Part shown: in pieces, positions 36,425 through 46,239 of the stretch
Layout: every line of letters begins with the position of its first letter
How positions within the stretch are numbered: the stretch's first letter is position 1
Assembly: GCA_930986425.1 (NCBI GenBank)
Contig: CAKNJR010000007.1
Coordinates: 1-64,000 of the forward strand
Direction of reading: 5' to 3'
Length of the DNA: 64,000 nucleotides
Origin: an uncultured Clostridium sp.
GTDB lineage: Bacteria; Bacillota; Clostridia; TANB77; CAG-508
Notes under the pieces: generated by a model
Database searches by the model: none
What the model was told of the DNA's origin: nothing
What the model saw: only the letters and a program-made list of their open reading frames with translations
Position numbers and translations under genes: made by a program

Positions 36425-37216
36425 TTACACACCCATTGTCATTGTTTCTGGTAATGTTGAACCACCATCTATTACAATGCCTTGAGCTGTTATATATGAG
36501 CTTTCATTGCTTGCAAGAAATGCTGCAAGTTCTCCTAATTCTTCTATTGTTCCTAATCTTTTCATTGGAATTCCTTTTGCAATTCCATCTACAACTGATT
36601 CAGGATTTGATGCATCTGTTTCATTTGCCATACCCTCAACCATTGGTGTCATTATATATCCTGGCATTATTGCATTAACTCTAATATTATCTTCAACAAG
36701 CTCTGCTGCTAAGGCTTTTGTAAATCCAACTAATGCTGCTTTTGTTGTCGCATAAGCAACTTCTCCACTATCTGCAACCATAGGTCCTGTTACACTTGAT
36801 AAATTAACTATTGAACCAGATAAATTCTTTTGCATATATGGAACACAGGCTTTACTTACATTCCATGTACCTTTTATATTGATATCAAAATGGAAATCTC
36901 TTAATTTGTCATCCATATCCATGAATTTTTCTAATCTACAAACTCCTGCATTATTTACTAATATATCTATTTTTCCATATTTTAAAGCAATATCATCAAC
37001 AGCATTTTTTACTCCCGCAAAATCTCTTATGTCAACTTTATATGCAAGTACTTCTTTTCCTTCTTCTTTTAATTTATTTACTGTTTCATCTAACTTATCT
37101 GAATAATCTAATATTGCTACTTTTGCTCCATATTTTAAAAATACCTTTACAATTCCTAAGCCATTTCCCATGGCACCTCCAGTAACAATTGCTACTTTTC
37201 CTTCTAACTTTTCCAT
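36425..37216 (-). CDS. ucpA: UcpA-like short-chain dehydrogenase/reductase
   Basis: NAD(P)-dependent oxidoreductase of the classical SDR family, 263 residues. The cofactor motif TGGAMGNG is at 12-19, NNAG near 88, and the catalytic Ser and YATTK in the middle. The segments VNNAGVCRLEKFMDMDD, NIKGTWNVSKA and the tail IDGGSTLPETM closely match E. coli UcpA. The substrate is unknown (a role in stress tolerance is suggested for UcpA). Confidence 0.87.
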   Translation of the reverse strand: MEKLEGKVAIVTGGAMGNGLGIVKVFLKYGAKVAILDYSDKLDETVNKLKEEGKEVLAYKVDIRDFAGVKNAVDDIALKYGKIDILVNNAGVCRLEKFMDMDDKLRDFHFDINIKGTWNVSKACVPYMQKNLSGSIVNLSSVTGPMVADSGEVAYATTKAALVGFTKALAAELVEDNIRVNAIMPGYIMTPMVEGMANETDASNPESVVDGIAKGIPMKRLGTIEELGELAAFLASNESSYITAQGIVIDGGSTLPETMTMGV

Positions 37217-37447
37217 AAACTTTCTCCTTTCAAATATTTTTTATATCTTTTGTAAAATTTAATATATTATGCCTAATCTCATAAAGAATTGTACAATTTT
37301 ATCTTGAAAATTGCAATAGCAAAGTATAATATGCCATATTGCAAACGATTAGTATCAAGAAATATGGGAGGATTTCCTTAAGAAACATCTTAGTATCAAG
37401 ACTTATCTGAAATATTTGAAATTTGACTGAATTATGTAAATTGTGAC

Positions 37448-37642
37448 TTGAATAAACTGTTTGATCTGAGTCACAACCGCGACCAGGTCGTGTTTGCTCG
37501 GATTAAGAGGGACGACACCAATCAGCTCAAGGTTGAGCTGATTATAGGAAAAGACCTCTGTACTGGGTGCAGTTGTCCGGATTGTTCATGGTGCGAGAAG
37601 TTCGACTGGTTGCAGGGGCTTGACGTTCCCTGTGACAGCTAA
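37448..37642 (+). CDS. Cys-rich mini-protein, GC-rich cassette E
   Basis: 64 residues. The C-terminal half has six Cys, five of them in a cluster CTGCSCPDCSWC, which suggests a bound metal or Fe-S centre. No family is recognised. The start is doubtful: TTG at 37448 has no clear Shine-Dalgarno site, and a GGGAGG lies about 75 bases upstream. Composition differs from flanking DNA and a strong terminator follows. A possible promoter (TATAAT near 37325) lies upstream, with a 15-bp spacer. Confidence 0.45.
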   Translation: MNKLFDLSHNRDQVVFARIKRDDTNQLKVELIIGKDLCTGCSCPDCSWCEKFDWLQGLDVPCDS

Positions 37643-37671
37643 GCTTGTACGCCACATCCGTTTAATCTCCA

Positions 37672-37727
37672 CCCGCCCCGGCTCTGTGCTGACCACTTAG
37701 GTCTCGCAAGCCGGGGCGGGCTTTTTA
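37672..37727 (+). terminator. Intrinsic terminator of cassette E
   Basis: CCCGCCCCGGCT pairs with AGCCGGGGCGGG across a loop of about 25 bases, followed by CTTTTTATTG. Confidence 0.85.
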
Positions 37728-37792
37728 TTGTCTAAAAAATATGCTTTTCTAAAATTTCACATTGCTTAAAACTAGACTTATAAAAACATCAT

Positions 37793-38365
37793 TTACATAT
37801 CAGTTTCGTCATATTCTATATCATAAGTAGGCTCTGTATTCATATTGCTACTTGGTCTTTGTTTTACTTCTGTTGTAGTTCCTGTTGGCGTTGTTGTTAT
37901 TTTCACTTCACTATTTTTTCCATCTTTCATTGCTTCTTTTTGTAATTTATTAAGTTTTATTCCATTCATTGTTTTTCCTAACATTTCACTCAATTTGTCT
38001 GCTAAATCTGGCACTAAATCAAGCAATTTATCAACAGATGATGAATGTTCTACTGGAAGTAATTTAACACCACTTGCTTGTACAACTATAAATGCTATTG
38101 GAGATATGCTAACTCCTGCTCCTGAACCTCCTCCAAATGGTAGTCTTTCTTTTGGTGGTTCAATTTCTTTTTTTGTAACATCTTTTGTTTTTCCATTGAA
38201 TTCACTTCCACCTGCTGCAAATCCAAAATTAACCTTAGATATTGGTATTATTACCACATTATTTGATGTTTGAATTGGGTCACCAACAATTGTATTAACA
38301 TCAACCATTTCTTTTATACTGTTCATTGCAGTATTCATTAATCCTTCAATTGGATATTCACTCAT
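37793..38365 (-). CDS. gerW: GerW-family sporulation protein YtfJ
   Basis: 190 residues. The YtfJ domain shows VNTIVGDPIQTSNNVVIIP, VNFGFAAGGSEF and GGGSGAGVSISPIAF. In Bacillus the protein is made in the forespore and is needed for germination. It follows a DUF2953 gene on the same strand, the same pairing as ytfI-ytfJ. The C-terminal tail after about residue 145 is Thr/Ser-rich and probably disordered. Confidence 0.92.
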   Translation of the reverse strand: MSEYPIEGLMNTAMNSIKEMVDVNTIVGDPIQTSNNVVIIPISKVNFGFAAGGSEFNGKTKDVTKKEIEPPKERLPFGGGSGAGVSISPIAFIVVQASGVKLLPVEHSSSVDKLLDLVPDLADKLSEMLGKTMNGIKLNKLQKEAMKDGKNSEVKITTTPTGTTTEVKQRPSSNMNTEPTYDIEYDETDM

Positions 38366-38427
38366 ATTTTTTCCTCCTTTTAATTTTTTACATCATAGAA
38401 TATTTGTTTTTCATTGATGTAATTACA

Positions 38428-39054
38428 CTATTTTTCTTTTTTACACATTACTTTAATAATATGTAGTATTTTACTAGTTATTATGCAACTAAACTGTAAA
38501 AAAAATACATTTTTATTTAAATAAATTGGTGTAATTTTATAATTATAGTTTTTGTATTTTTCTACATCTGCAACATATGGAAGAGCTATTGCAATAAATA
38601 TACTAACAATTGAACTTGCAATTGCTGTAAACGCTGCATCTTCTGTTCCTAAATGTATATTTAAATTACTCTTTTTTAAATTAAATATTGGTATTAATTT
38701 TTTAGATATCTCTCTTGCTTTCTTTTTATCTGCTTCTATATCTTTATGTTTTTTTATTTCTTTATCGTATTGTTTTATCATAATTTTTTTTAGTTTTATA
38801 TTATCTAATTTTATAGATAGTATAGGTATTTTTTCAAAAGCAAGGATTTTTATTTTTAATTTAAATTTCAAGTAATTTAAAAATTCGAGTTTTAACTTAT
38901 CATCTTTCTCATATATTAATATGTTTAATATTTTTATTGCGTCATCTATATTTTCTATTTTTATATCTTTTATAATTATTTTTAATTTTGATGTTGTTAA
39001 AATCATTACTAGTAACACTATAATTATTAATAGTATAAAAAGAAAAACTATCAC
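38428..39054 (-). CDS. DUF2953 protein (YtfI-like)
   Basis: 208 residues with an N-terminal hydrophobic helix (about 2-22), a Lys/Ile-rich middle and a second hydrophobic stretch near 145-165. It is the conserved partner of GerW/YtfJ in spore formers. The role is unknown, probably forespore-specific. The stop of this gene lies 62 bases before the gerW start. Confidence 0.75.
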   Translation of the reverse strand: MIVFLFILLIIIVLLVMILTTSKLKIIIKDIKIENIDDAIKILNILIYEKDDKLKLEFLNYLKFKLKIKILAFEKIPILSIKLDNIKLKKIMIKQYDKEIKKHKDIEADKKKAREISKKLIPIFNLKKSNLNIHLGTEDAAFTAIASSIVSIFIAIALPYVADVEKYKNYNYKITPIYLNKNVFFLQFSCIITSKILHIIKVMCKKEK

Positions 39055-39196
39055 AAAGAATTCCTCCTTTATAATAGTTTTTCCATTTTTTAACTGTATA
39101 TACTTTTTTGTTTATTATTTATTAAAATTTATATTTTACTTATAGCTTGATTTTCAATTTTGATGTTGTCAATTTCTATATGTTTTGAATTGAGAT

Positions 39197-39958
39197 TTAA
39201 TTTGCTTTTCTCACTTTTTTATTTACCTCAATTTCTCCAAACAATTCATTTTGTTCAGTTTCGACCTTACTTCTTCTTGACATTTCTAATAATCCAGAAA
39301 AAGCTGTGACAACTTCTTGAGGTTTGCATTTTTTTAGAGAAAATATTTTATTAAATACAAAATGCTTATTTTTAAGTAATGCTCTATACATAGTTTTTAC
39401 AGAATCTCCTACTGTATAGTTTTCAACAATTGCTATTTTTTCGATATTTTTAGCATTTCGGTTTATTTTATTAGTATTTTTTTCTAAAATTCCTTTATAT
39501 GTATTATAAATATCTTTAGACGTGAACTTAACTTCTAAATCTGTTCTTTTTGGAATCTCTATATTTTCTGGAAATCTATATGCTCTTTTATTATTTGCAC
39601 TATACATTTCTCTGAACTTATTTGTGATTTCTTTATATTGCTTATATTCTATAATTCTTCTAATAAGTTCTTCTTCTGAAAGCATTTCTTCCTCTTCTTC
39701 CTGTCTTGGAAGAAGTTTTTTAGACTTTATATATAATAGGTTTGAAGCCATGATTAAAAATTCGCTAGTAACTTCTAAATTCATTTTTTCTGCCATATTT
39801 ATATATTCTATGTACTGGTCTGTTATTTCACTTAAAGATATGTCATATATATCCATTTTGTTTTCATCAATTAGATGACATAATAAGTCTAATGGACCTT
39901 CAAAGTTTTCTAATTTAATCTTATATTTATTAATTTCTAGTGTAAATACATTTTGCAT
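39197..39958 (-). CDS. scpA: Segregation and condensation protein A
   Basis: Kleisin subunit of the SMC condensin complex. 253 residues. The N-terminal SMC-binding part is FEGPLDLLCHLIDENKMDIY, then EFLIMASNLLYIKSKKLLPR; a C-terminal winged helix ends it. The usual next gene, scpB, is absent: DUF2953 follows after about 140 non-coding bases. Confidence 0.93.
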   Translation of the reverse strand: MQNVFTLEINKYKIKLENFEGPLDLLCHLIDENKMDIYDISLSEITDQYIEYINMAEKMNLEVTSEFLIMASNLLYIKSKKLLPRQEEEEEMLSEEELIRRIIEYKQYKEITNKFREMYSANNKRAYRFPENIEIPKRTDLEVKFTSKDIYNTYKGILEKNTNKINRNAKNIEKIAIVENYTVGDSVKTMYRALLKNKHFVFNKIFSLKKCKPQEVVTAFSGLLEMSRRSKVETEQNELFGEIEVNKKVRKAN

Positions 39959-40040
39959 TTTTCATCCTTTCTCTGCGATGGTAAGTCGTTCCTTTTTTGT
40001 AATATAAGTATATTTATTCTAATGTTTTTTCTAGGAATTT

Positions 40041-40538
40041 TTAATCAGTTTCATTAATTCTACATGCTTCTTCTATGCTTTCAGTTTTATATCCTTTTTT
40101 CATTAAATAGTTTTTTATTTCTTCTTTCTCTAAATTAGACTTTTTAATGGCTATGCTTTTAGCTGATTGCAATTCATAGTCGCTTAATTCTTCTATATGA
40201 TTTGAAATATAATCATCTATTAAGCTTTTACTAAGGCCTTTTGCCATAAGTTTATATTTTATTTCTTTTATAGATAAATTCTTAAGAGCCATAAATTCAT
40301 TTACAGCTCTTTTTATGTAATTATTATCATTTATATAACCATTTTCTTTAAGTTCTTCTATTGCATCATCTAATAGCTCTTCTTCTATTACTTTATTAAA
40401 CTTAAGCCTAATTTCATTTTCTGTTCTTTTTTTAAAAGAAATATATTTTAAAATCTTAGTTTTAGCGAAGTCTAGTTCTTCTAAGCTATAATTCTTTTGA
40501 AATGTATCTTCTTTTTTTACGTATTCAAATTGTTTCAT
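40041..40538 (-). CDS. recX: Regulatory protein RecX
   Basis: 165 residues made of three-helix repeats (YISFKKRTENEIRLKF, INDNNYIKRAVNEF, IKYKLMAKGLSKSLIDDYI). It modulates RecA filaments. It follows recA by about 90 bases with two short inverted repeats between, which may reduce read-through. Confidence 0.9.
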   Translation of the reverse strand: MKQFEYVKKEDTFQKNYSLEELDFAKTKILKYISFKKRTENEIRLKFNKVIEEELLDDAIEELKENGYINDNNYIKRAVNEFMALKNLSIKEIKYKLMAKGLSKSLIDDYISNHIEELSDYELQSAKSIAIKKSNLEKEEIKNYLMKKGYKTESIEEACRINETD

Positions 40539-40630
40539 TTTTTCATACTTTCTATTTTAGAATATCTTTCATTCATTAGCAATTGTCAAGTTTTCTTTGA
40601 CAATTGAATTTTCTTTTAATTTAAAAGAAA

Positions 40631-41707
40631 TTATTCTTCATCATCATCTTCTGGTTCTATATCTTGCTCTTCATCAATTACTTCTTCGCCTAAGCTTTGC
40701 TCAAATGCTTCATTGAAGTTATTTCTAATTTTTTCTTCAATTTCTTTCATAACTTCTGGATTATCTTCTAAATATTTTTTAGCATTTTCTCTACCTTGTC
40801 CAATTCTTGCACCATTGTATCCAAACCATGAACCACTTTTTTCTACTAAGCCTAAGTTAATACCTAAGTCTAATATATTACCAGATTTTGATATTCCTTT
40901 TCCATATACTATATCAAATTCTGCCTCTCTGAAAGGTGGAGCTACTTTATTTTTTACAACTTTTACTCTTACTCTATTACCTGTTACTTCTCCATCTTGT
41001 TTTATGTTTTCTATTTTTCTTATATCCATTCTAACTGATGCATAGAATTTAAGTGCTCTTCCACCTGGTGTTGTTTCTGGATTTCCAAACATAACACCTA
41101 CTTTTTCTCTTAATTGGTTAATAAATACTATTACACTATTTGATTTATTAATTACACCTGCTAACTTTCTTAATGCTTGTGACATAAGTCTTGCTTGAAG
41201 TCCAACATGAGCATCTCCCATATCTCCATCAATTTCAGCCTTTGGAACTAATGCTGCAACTGAGTCAACTACTATTATATCAATTGCTCCACTTCTAACT
41301 AAAGCTTCAGCTATTTCTAGTGCTTGCTCTCCTGTGTCTGGTTGAGATACTATTAAGTTATCTATATCAACACCTAAATGCTTAGCATATACTGGGTCTA
41401 ATGCATGTTCTGCATCTATAAATGCTGCTTCTCCACCCATTTTTTGTGCTTCTGCAATCATATGTAATGCAAGTGTTGTTTTTCCTGATGATTCAGGACC
41501 ATATACCTCTATAATTCTTCCCTTAGGAATACCACCTATGCCTAATGCTATATCTAAGCTTAAAGCTCCTGTTGGTATTGCCTCAACATTCATTGCTTTA
41601 AACTCTCCTAATTTCATAACTGAACCTTTTCCAAATTGTTTTTCTATTTGTCCTAATGCTGCCTCTAATGCTTTTTGTTTTTCTAAATTTGCTTTTTCTG
41701 TACTCAT
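40631..41707 (-). CDS. recA: Recombinase RecA
   Basis: 358 residues. Walker [10 protein letters not shown] at 70-78, Walker [11 protein letters not shown] and the L1/L2 DNA-binding loops ([28 protein letters not shown]) are complete. An acidic tail ([13 protein letters not shown]) ends it. The ATG follows AGGAGG. A LexA-like dyad lies between promoter and start. Confidence 0.98.
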   Translation of the reverse strand: MSTEKANLEKQKALEAALGQIEKQFGKGSVMKLGEFKAMNVEAIPTGALSLDIALGIGGIPKGRIIEVYGPESSGKTTLALHMIAEAQKMGGEAAFIDAEHALDPVYAKHLGVDIDNLIVSQPDTGEQALEIAEALVRSGAIDIIVVDSVAALVPKAEIDGDMGDAHVGLQARLMSQALRKLAGVINKSNSVIVFINQLREKVGVMFGNPETTPGGRALKFYASVRMDIRKIENIKQDGEVTGNRVRVKVVKNKVAPPFREAEFDIVYGKGISKSGNILDLGINLGLVEKSGSWFGYNGARIGQGRENAKKYLEDNPEVMKEIEEKIRNNFNEAFEQSLGEEVIDEEQDIEPEDDDEE

Positions 41708-41723
41708 ATTTTTCCTCCTAATT

Positions 41724-41774
41724 AAACATTTGTTTGTACATCACATATTATATACTAACTTAAAAATTTGTCAA
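41724..41774 (-). promoter_or_regulatory. recA promoter and candidate SOS operator
   Basis: On the minus strand, TTGACA (41769-41774), a 16-bp spacer and TATAAT (41747-41752). The dyad AAAC-N4-GTTT (41724-41735) follows, close to the Bacillus LexA box GAAC-N4-GTTC. Confidence 0.65.
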
Positions 41775-41844
41775 TAGTTTTTCCAAACATTTTTTCGATT
41801 TTTATTTTTTCTAAATAGAATTAATCTTTACAGTTAAACGATTT

Positions 41845-43410
41845 TTATTTTTGTCTAAACCATTCATTAAAGTTGTTATATACATTATAACTATTTGGAG
41901 CGAAATTGCCTCCAACATTTGCATTTAATATTAATGTATTTCTACTTCTATATAACCCAATATAAGGTACATCATCATTTACAGCTTTTTGTATTTCATC
42001 ATAATTATCTAGTGAATTTAGTTTTGATTTTACGTCTTGGTTATTGTAGTTTGCTATATTTCCATCACCGTAGAAATAGCTTAAATCTGGGTTCATTGAG
42101 TTCGTAACACCAGTTAAAATCATTTGGTAATTTTTATCACTTAGATATTCATAATATCTATCATTTGATACTTTAGTTATATTTACATTTATTCCAACCG
42201 CTTCAAGTTGTCTTTTTATCTCGTTTGCAACACTTACTCTTTCTGCATTATCTTCTGAAACTACCAATGATAATGTAAGTCTTCTTACATATCCATTTAT
42301 ACTTTTTTGCCATCTATCATTTTGATATATCCATCCAGCTTGCTCTAGGGTTTCTCGTGCCTTTGATTGATTATATGATATTTCACCTTCTTGTGAATAT
42401 AAGTAGCTTCCATAATCTAGTGGCGAATTTGCTACATAGTAATTATTTGAAAATACTGTTGACACTAATGTATTTTTATCTATAGCATAATTTATGGCTT
42501 GTCTTACTGCTTTATCTTGTAATATTATATCGCTACAATTTAAGCTTAAGTAATCATAATTTCTTCCTTTATATTCTTTTTTATTATAGCCCATTGTTCC
42601 AATATGGTCAGAATAGGTTGATGTAGATGTGTTAATTATATCTATATTTCCTAGTTTAAAACTATTATAAATTTCTCCCATTGTTGCATATCTTTTTATT
42701 GTTATAGATTGCGCTTTAGGTGTTTTATCTTTTACATATCTCCATCTATCATTTCTAGTAAGTAATATTGTATTATCATCTATACTAGCAATTTTATACA
42801 TTCCTGTTCCTATTGGAATTTTATTTGTTGTTTCGAAATCTTCATTTAAATAATACATACTAGGCAATATTGGAAACGAAAGATTAAATTCGAAAAATGG
42901 AACTGCCCTAGATAAATGAATTATTACAGTTTCAGTATCAGGTGTTTCTACACTTGCTATATCTGCAACATTAGCAGAATATGCTGTATTTCTTTCTTTC
43001 AATTTTTCTATTGTAAAGCTTACGTCTCTAGCAATTAAGCTACTTCCATCTTGCCATTTTATTGATGTATCTAATTTTACTTCATAAGTAGTATCATCAG
43101 TTTTTGTCCATGATGTAGCTAAGCAATTTTCTACTCTATAATCTGAAGTTATATTTAATAAAGGGTCAAATATGAGTTTGGATATATTTATTATTTCTTT
43201 ATTGTTTGTAAGTAATGGGTTCATTGTATCATAGTTAGAAATACCCATAGTTAGATTATCCATCATTTCAATGGTGGCTTCTTGTGTGGTATTTTCTTCT
43301 TCTATTTCATCATTTTGAACATTCTGACGATATAAAACATAAACAGTTCCTATTATTAAAATAATGATGAAAACTATAAATATATATTTAAACACATTAT
43401 TGTTTTTCAT
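41845..43410 (-). CDS. Family-5 extracellular solute-binding protein, membrane-anchored
   Basis: 521 residues. The SBP_bac_5 fold is shown by DPLLNITSDYRVENCLATSW, the IKWQDGSSLIARDVSFTIEK region, NYAIDKNTLV and VNITKVSNDRYYEYL. It binds peptides or similar ligands outside the cell. Instead of a lipobox Cys it has an uncleaved N-terminal helix at about 9-28. No permease or ATPase genes adjoin, so it either works with a transporter encoded elsewhere or senses ligands. Confidence 0.85.
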   Translation of the reverse strand: MKNNNVFKYIFIVFIIILIIGTVYVLYRQNVQNDEIEEENTTQEATIEMMDNLTMGISNYDTMNPLLTNNKEIINISKLIFDPLLNITSDYRVENCLATSWTKTDDTTYEVKLDTSIKWQDGSSLIARDVSFTIEKLKERNTAYSANVADIASVETPDTETVIIHLSRAVPFFEFNLSFPILPSMYYLNEDFETTNKIPIGTGMYKIASIDDNTILLTRNDRWRYVKDKTPKAQSITIKRYATMGEIYNSFKLGNIDIINTSTSTYSDHIGTMGYNKKEYKGRNYDYLSLNCSDIILQDKAVRQAINYAIDKNTLVSTVFSNNYYVANSPLDYGSYLYSQEGEISYNQSKARETLEQAGWIYQNDRWQKSINGYVRRLTLSLVVSEDNAERVSVANEIKRQLEAVGINVNITKVSNDRYYEYLSDKNYQMILTGVTNSMNPDLSYFYGDGNIANYNNQDVKSKLNSLDNYDEIQKAVNDDVPYIGLYRSRNTLILNANVGGNFAPNSYNVYNNFNEWFRQK

Positions 43411-43597
43411 ATGTGAACTCCCTAATCATGATTTAATGAATTTCTTATAATACATGGAAAATCGAAGATTTTACCTATATTTCAAGATAAAGTTACCTTA
43501 GGCAGCCCGAGCAAAGCTCGTGGCATGTGGCGAAGCCACTTTTCTTACATATAATATAATAAATTTGTTAATTTTACAATACTTTTATGGATAATTT
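43411..43597. other. Intergenic region with two small hairpins
   Basis: No gene is seen. Small GC-richer hairpins CGAGC/GCTCG and GTGGC/GCCAC lie near 43507-43540, upstream of the solute-binding protein gene on the minus strand. Confidence 0.3.
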
Positions 43598-43754
43598 GTT
43601 ACTGTTTAATGGTATTTTAAATATCTTAGTCCTGTAACGGGTATAGCTATATAAAAATTTCACTCCGTCCCAACGGAGCTACCTGCTTCGTTCAATTTTT
43701 ATATAGTTACACCCTACGCGGACTTTAAACATATATAAACCATTAAACAGTAAC
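43598..43754. repeat. 157-bp nested inverted repeat element
   Basis: Perfect 16-bp ends, GTTACTGTTTAATGGT (43598-43613) and its reverse complement (43739-43754). Inside are further complementary blocks (AGTCC/GGACT, then a ~21-bp arm pair around GGGTATAGCTATATAAAAATT with two mismatches) and a central ACTCCGT/ACGGAG hairpin. The whole element can fold into one long rod. I see no coding frame. Confidence 0.7.
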
Positions 43755-43921
43755 AATACATTTATTTATAAGATTATTAAAAAAATAGACATAAATTAAA
43801 TTTTACTATATCTGTAAAATATTAATTATATGCCCCTACATGTTTATATAAATTATTGTAAATCGGTTTTAAACTAATTTAACTAGTATTTAATTAGTTT
43901 AAATTGAATTTATATTCAAAT

Positions 43922-44182
43922 CTATCTTGATTCTACAATAAGCCTTATGCCTGTTCTATCTTCTCCCTCTATTTCTACCTCAGCAAATGCTGGTATACAT
44001 ACTAAGTCCACTCCTGTTGGAGCTACAAATCCTCTTGCAATAGCTACTGCCTTCACAGCTTGATTTAATGCTCCTGCTCCAATTGCTTGCATTTCTGCCT
44101 TTCTTGTTTCTTTTACCATCCCAGCTATTGCTCCCGCAACTGAGTTTGGATTTGACTTTGATGAAATCTTTAACACTTCCAT
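43922..44182 (-). CDS. spoVS: Stage V sporulation protein S
   Basis: 86 residues, the full family length, very conserved (MEVLKISSKSNPNSVAGAIA and onward). An Alba-like small nucleic-acid-binding fold; in Bacillus it is needed for late sporulation steps. It lies downstream of ymdB, as in Bacillus. Confidence 0.95.
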   Translation of the reverse strand: MEVLKISSKSNPNSVAGAIAGMVKETRKAEMQAIGAGALNQAVKAVAIARGFVAPTGVDLVCIPAFAEVEIEGEDRTGIRLIVESR

Positions 44183-44320
44183 TTTTTCCTCCTATAATTT
44201 AATTTTTTGTTTGTTTGTAATTACATATATAGTTATAATACTTTAAGGGAAAAATGTCTAGTCTTTTTTACTATTTTTTGGAAGTTTTCGTCGACTCTTT
44301 TTGACATTTTATAGCAATTT

Positions 44321-45085
44321 TTACACATTTATTCTATATATCTTCTTTGTTCGACAGTTTTCTACATCAATATCAAATACAACACCATTTAAAATACACT
44401 TGCCTTCTGCTAGTTTATATCTTTCTGGAAGTGAAGTAACAAATCTTTTTAATGAAACGTCTACATCCATTCCAATGACTGATTTTTCTGGTCCTGTCAT
44501 ACCTAAATCTGTTATATATCCTGTACCTTTTTCTAGAATTTTTTCATCTGCTGTTTGCACATGAGTATGTGTTCCAAACATGGCAGTAATTCTTCCGTCT
44601 ACATAATATCCCATAGCAATTTTCTCGGCTGTTGCCTCTGCGTGGAAATCTAGTATTTTTATATCTGCATCTATTTGAGCTAATATTTCATCTATACAGG
44701 TAAATGGATTATCTGAAAGAATTCCCATATCTGTTCTACCAATTAAATTAATCACTGCTATTTTTTTGCCCATTTTCTCTACTATTGTATATCCTTTTCC
44801 AGGACATCCTTTTGAATAATTTGCAGGTCTAATTATTTTCTTGTTATTAATAAAACTAAATATATCTTTCTTTCCCCATGTATGATTTCCCATTGTGATT
44901 ACGTCGATATCTAATTTGCTTAATTCAGCGAAATTCTTACTCGTCATTCCCATTCCGCCACCAACATTTTCGCCATTTACAATTGTAAAATCTATATTTT
45001 CAATTTCTTGCAAGCTTGGTAAATCATGTTTTAATTTTTCTAAACCAGTTTCTCCTACCAAGTCTCCTACCGCTAGTATCTTCAA
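44321..45085 (-). CDS. ymdB: YmdB-family metallophosphoesterase
   Basis: 254 residues. The metal ligands are in GDLVGETG, NGENVGGGMG, TMGNHTWGKKD and DFHAEATAEK. A 2',3'-cyclic-nucleotide phosphodiesterase that affects sporulation and biofilm decisions in Bacillus. It normally follows rny directly; here two surface-polysaccharide genes lie between. Confidence 0.93.
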   Translation of the reverse strand: MKILAVGDLVGETGLEKLKHDLPSLQEIENIDFTIVNGENVGGGMGMTSKNFAELSKLDIDVITMGNHTWGKKDIFSFINNKKIIRPANYSKGCPGKGYTIVEKMGKKIAVINLIGRTDMGILSDNPFTCIDEILAQIDADIKILDFHAEATAEKIAMGYYVDGRITAMFGTHTHVQTADEKILEKGTGYITDLGMTGPEKSVIGMDVDVSLKRFVTSLPERYKLAEGKCILNGVVFDIDVENCRTKKIYRINV

Positions 45086-45182
45086 ATTTATTCTCCTCCT
45101 ATTCCTTTGTTTTACTTAACTATTTAACTTCTATGCTCTTTTCTTAATTTAAAACTTCCTATTCAAAAGTCGTCAAAATCAT

Positions 45183-46226
45183 TTACTTTATTTCTTCTTG
45201 CAATACTTTTAAAATACTATTTACTGCAAATTCATTGTTGTATTCTACATGTTTTAAAGATTTTAGCTCGCTTATTAGGTTATTAACACTACTTGGATTG
45301 TCTGTAAATTTAATATAATTAAATTTGTGTAACCATTCTTTATAAGATTCGGAAATTTTATTGTCTAAACTTTTGAAAACAATACAAGGTGTTTCAGTAA
45401 TTGCTGAAAATATCATGCCATGTAATCTATCTGTGATAACTATTTCAGCCTTTTTAAACTCATCAAATTTATAGTTTAGTATTTCCTCTCTAAGCTTTCC
45501 ACCAACAGTATAAATATCGTCTTCTATGCTATTCTTAAATAACCCATATTTTGCAAACTTTTTTTGTAATTCTTTCTTTGACTCTTTATTTATAGTTTCC
45601 AAATTCATATCAGTAACATAGCTTTTACTATAATTTTCATTAATTGCATCTAGGACATTATCTTTAGTTTCTTTAGAAAGTACACTTTCCTTATCTACTC
45701 TAAATAACACAAGTGCTCCTTCTCTATTGTAATTTGATTTTAAATGTAATGTCATAACTATATCTGGTGTAAGGTAAACTTTAGCACTTGCAAAATTACT
45801 TTTAATAAACTCATATGAAAGTCTTTCTCTTGCCATTATAACTAATTTTTTATGGTTATTATATATTTCTTTTGAAATTTGTAATTCTTTTTTTCCTTCT
45901 TCATCTGGTGTAAAATACGCGGTTTCAGGAAATAAGATTATTTTATTATTAGGAAATGTTTTTATGACCTCTCTTCTGCCTCTTTCTGGTCTTGCATAAA
46001 TATTTCCTAAGTTTCCACCACCATGAATCATTATTATATCATCGGGAGAAATTGTGTCTTTCATTTTCTTTACACAAGTGTCCAACTTTTCTTCATGAAC
46101 ATGATGATATTCAAAATCAGGAAAATATTTTTTTATAAATTTTTCTTCTGCATAATATATAGCTTGGTCACCAATATTGCCATGATATGGTTCTCCCATT
46201 ATAATAATTTTTCTCATTTTAGCCAT
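45183..46226 (-). CDS. Polysaccharide pyruvyl transferase-family protein
   Basis: 347 residues. The N-terminal GNIGDQAI motif, MIHGGGNLGNIY in the middle and VITDRLHGMIFSAI near residue 270 are the family signature (CsaB-like). It adds pyruvyl ketals to surface polysaccharide sugars, using phosphoenolpyruvate. It follows the GT-D gene by 13 bases, so they are co-transcribed. Confidence 0.88.
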   Translation of the reverse strand: MAKMRKIIIMGEPYHGNIGDQAIYYAEEKFIKKYFPDFEYHHVHEEKLDTCVKKMKDTISPDDIIMIHGGGNLGNIYARPERGRREVIKTFPNNKIILFPETAYFTPDEEGKKELQISKEIYNNHKKLVIMARERLSYEFIKSNFASAKVYLTPDIVMTLHLKSNYNREGALVLFRVDKESVLSKETKDNVLDAINENYSKSYVTDMNLETINKESKKELQKKFAKYGLFKNSIEDDIYTVGGKLREEILNYKFDEFKKAEIVITDRLHGMIFSAITETPCIVFKSLDNKISESYKEWLHKFNYIKFTDNPSSVNNLISELKSLKHVEYNNEFAVNSILKVLQEEIK

Positions 46227-46239
46227 TTCCTTTCATGAA

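Noticed and set aside
37734-37760. A recurring ATATGCTTTTCTA-like string near cassettes C and E as a possible insertion boundary.
   Set aside because: It occurs at only two or three sites and is simple AT-rich sequence, so chance is a sufficient explanation.
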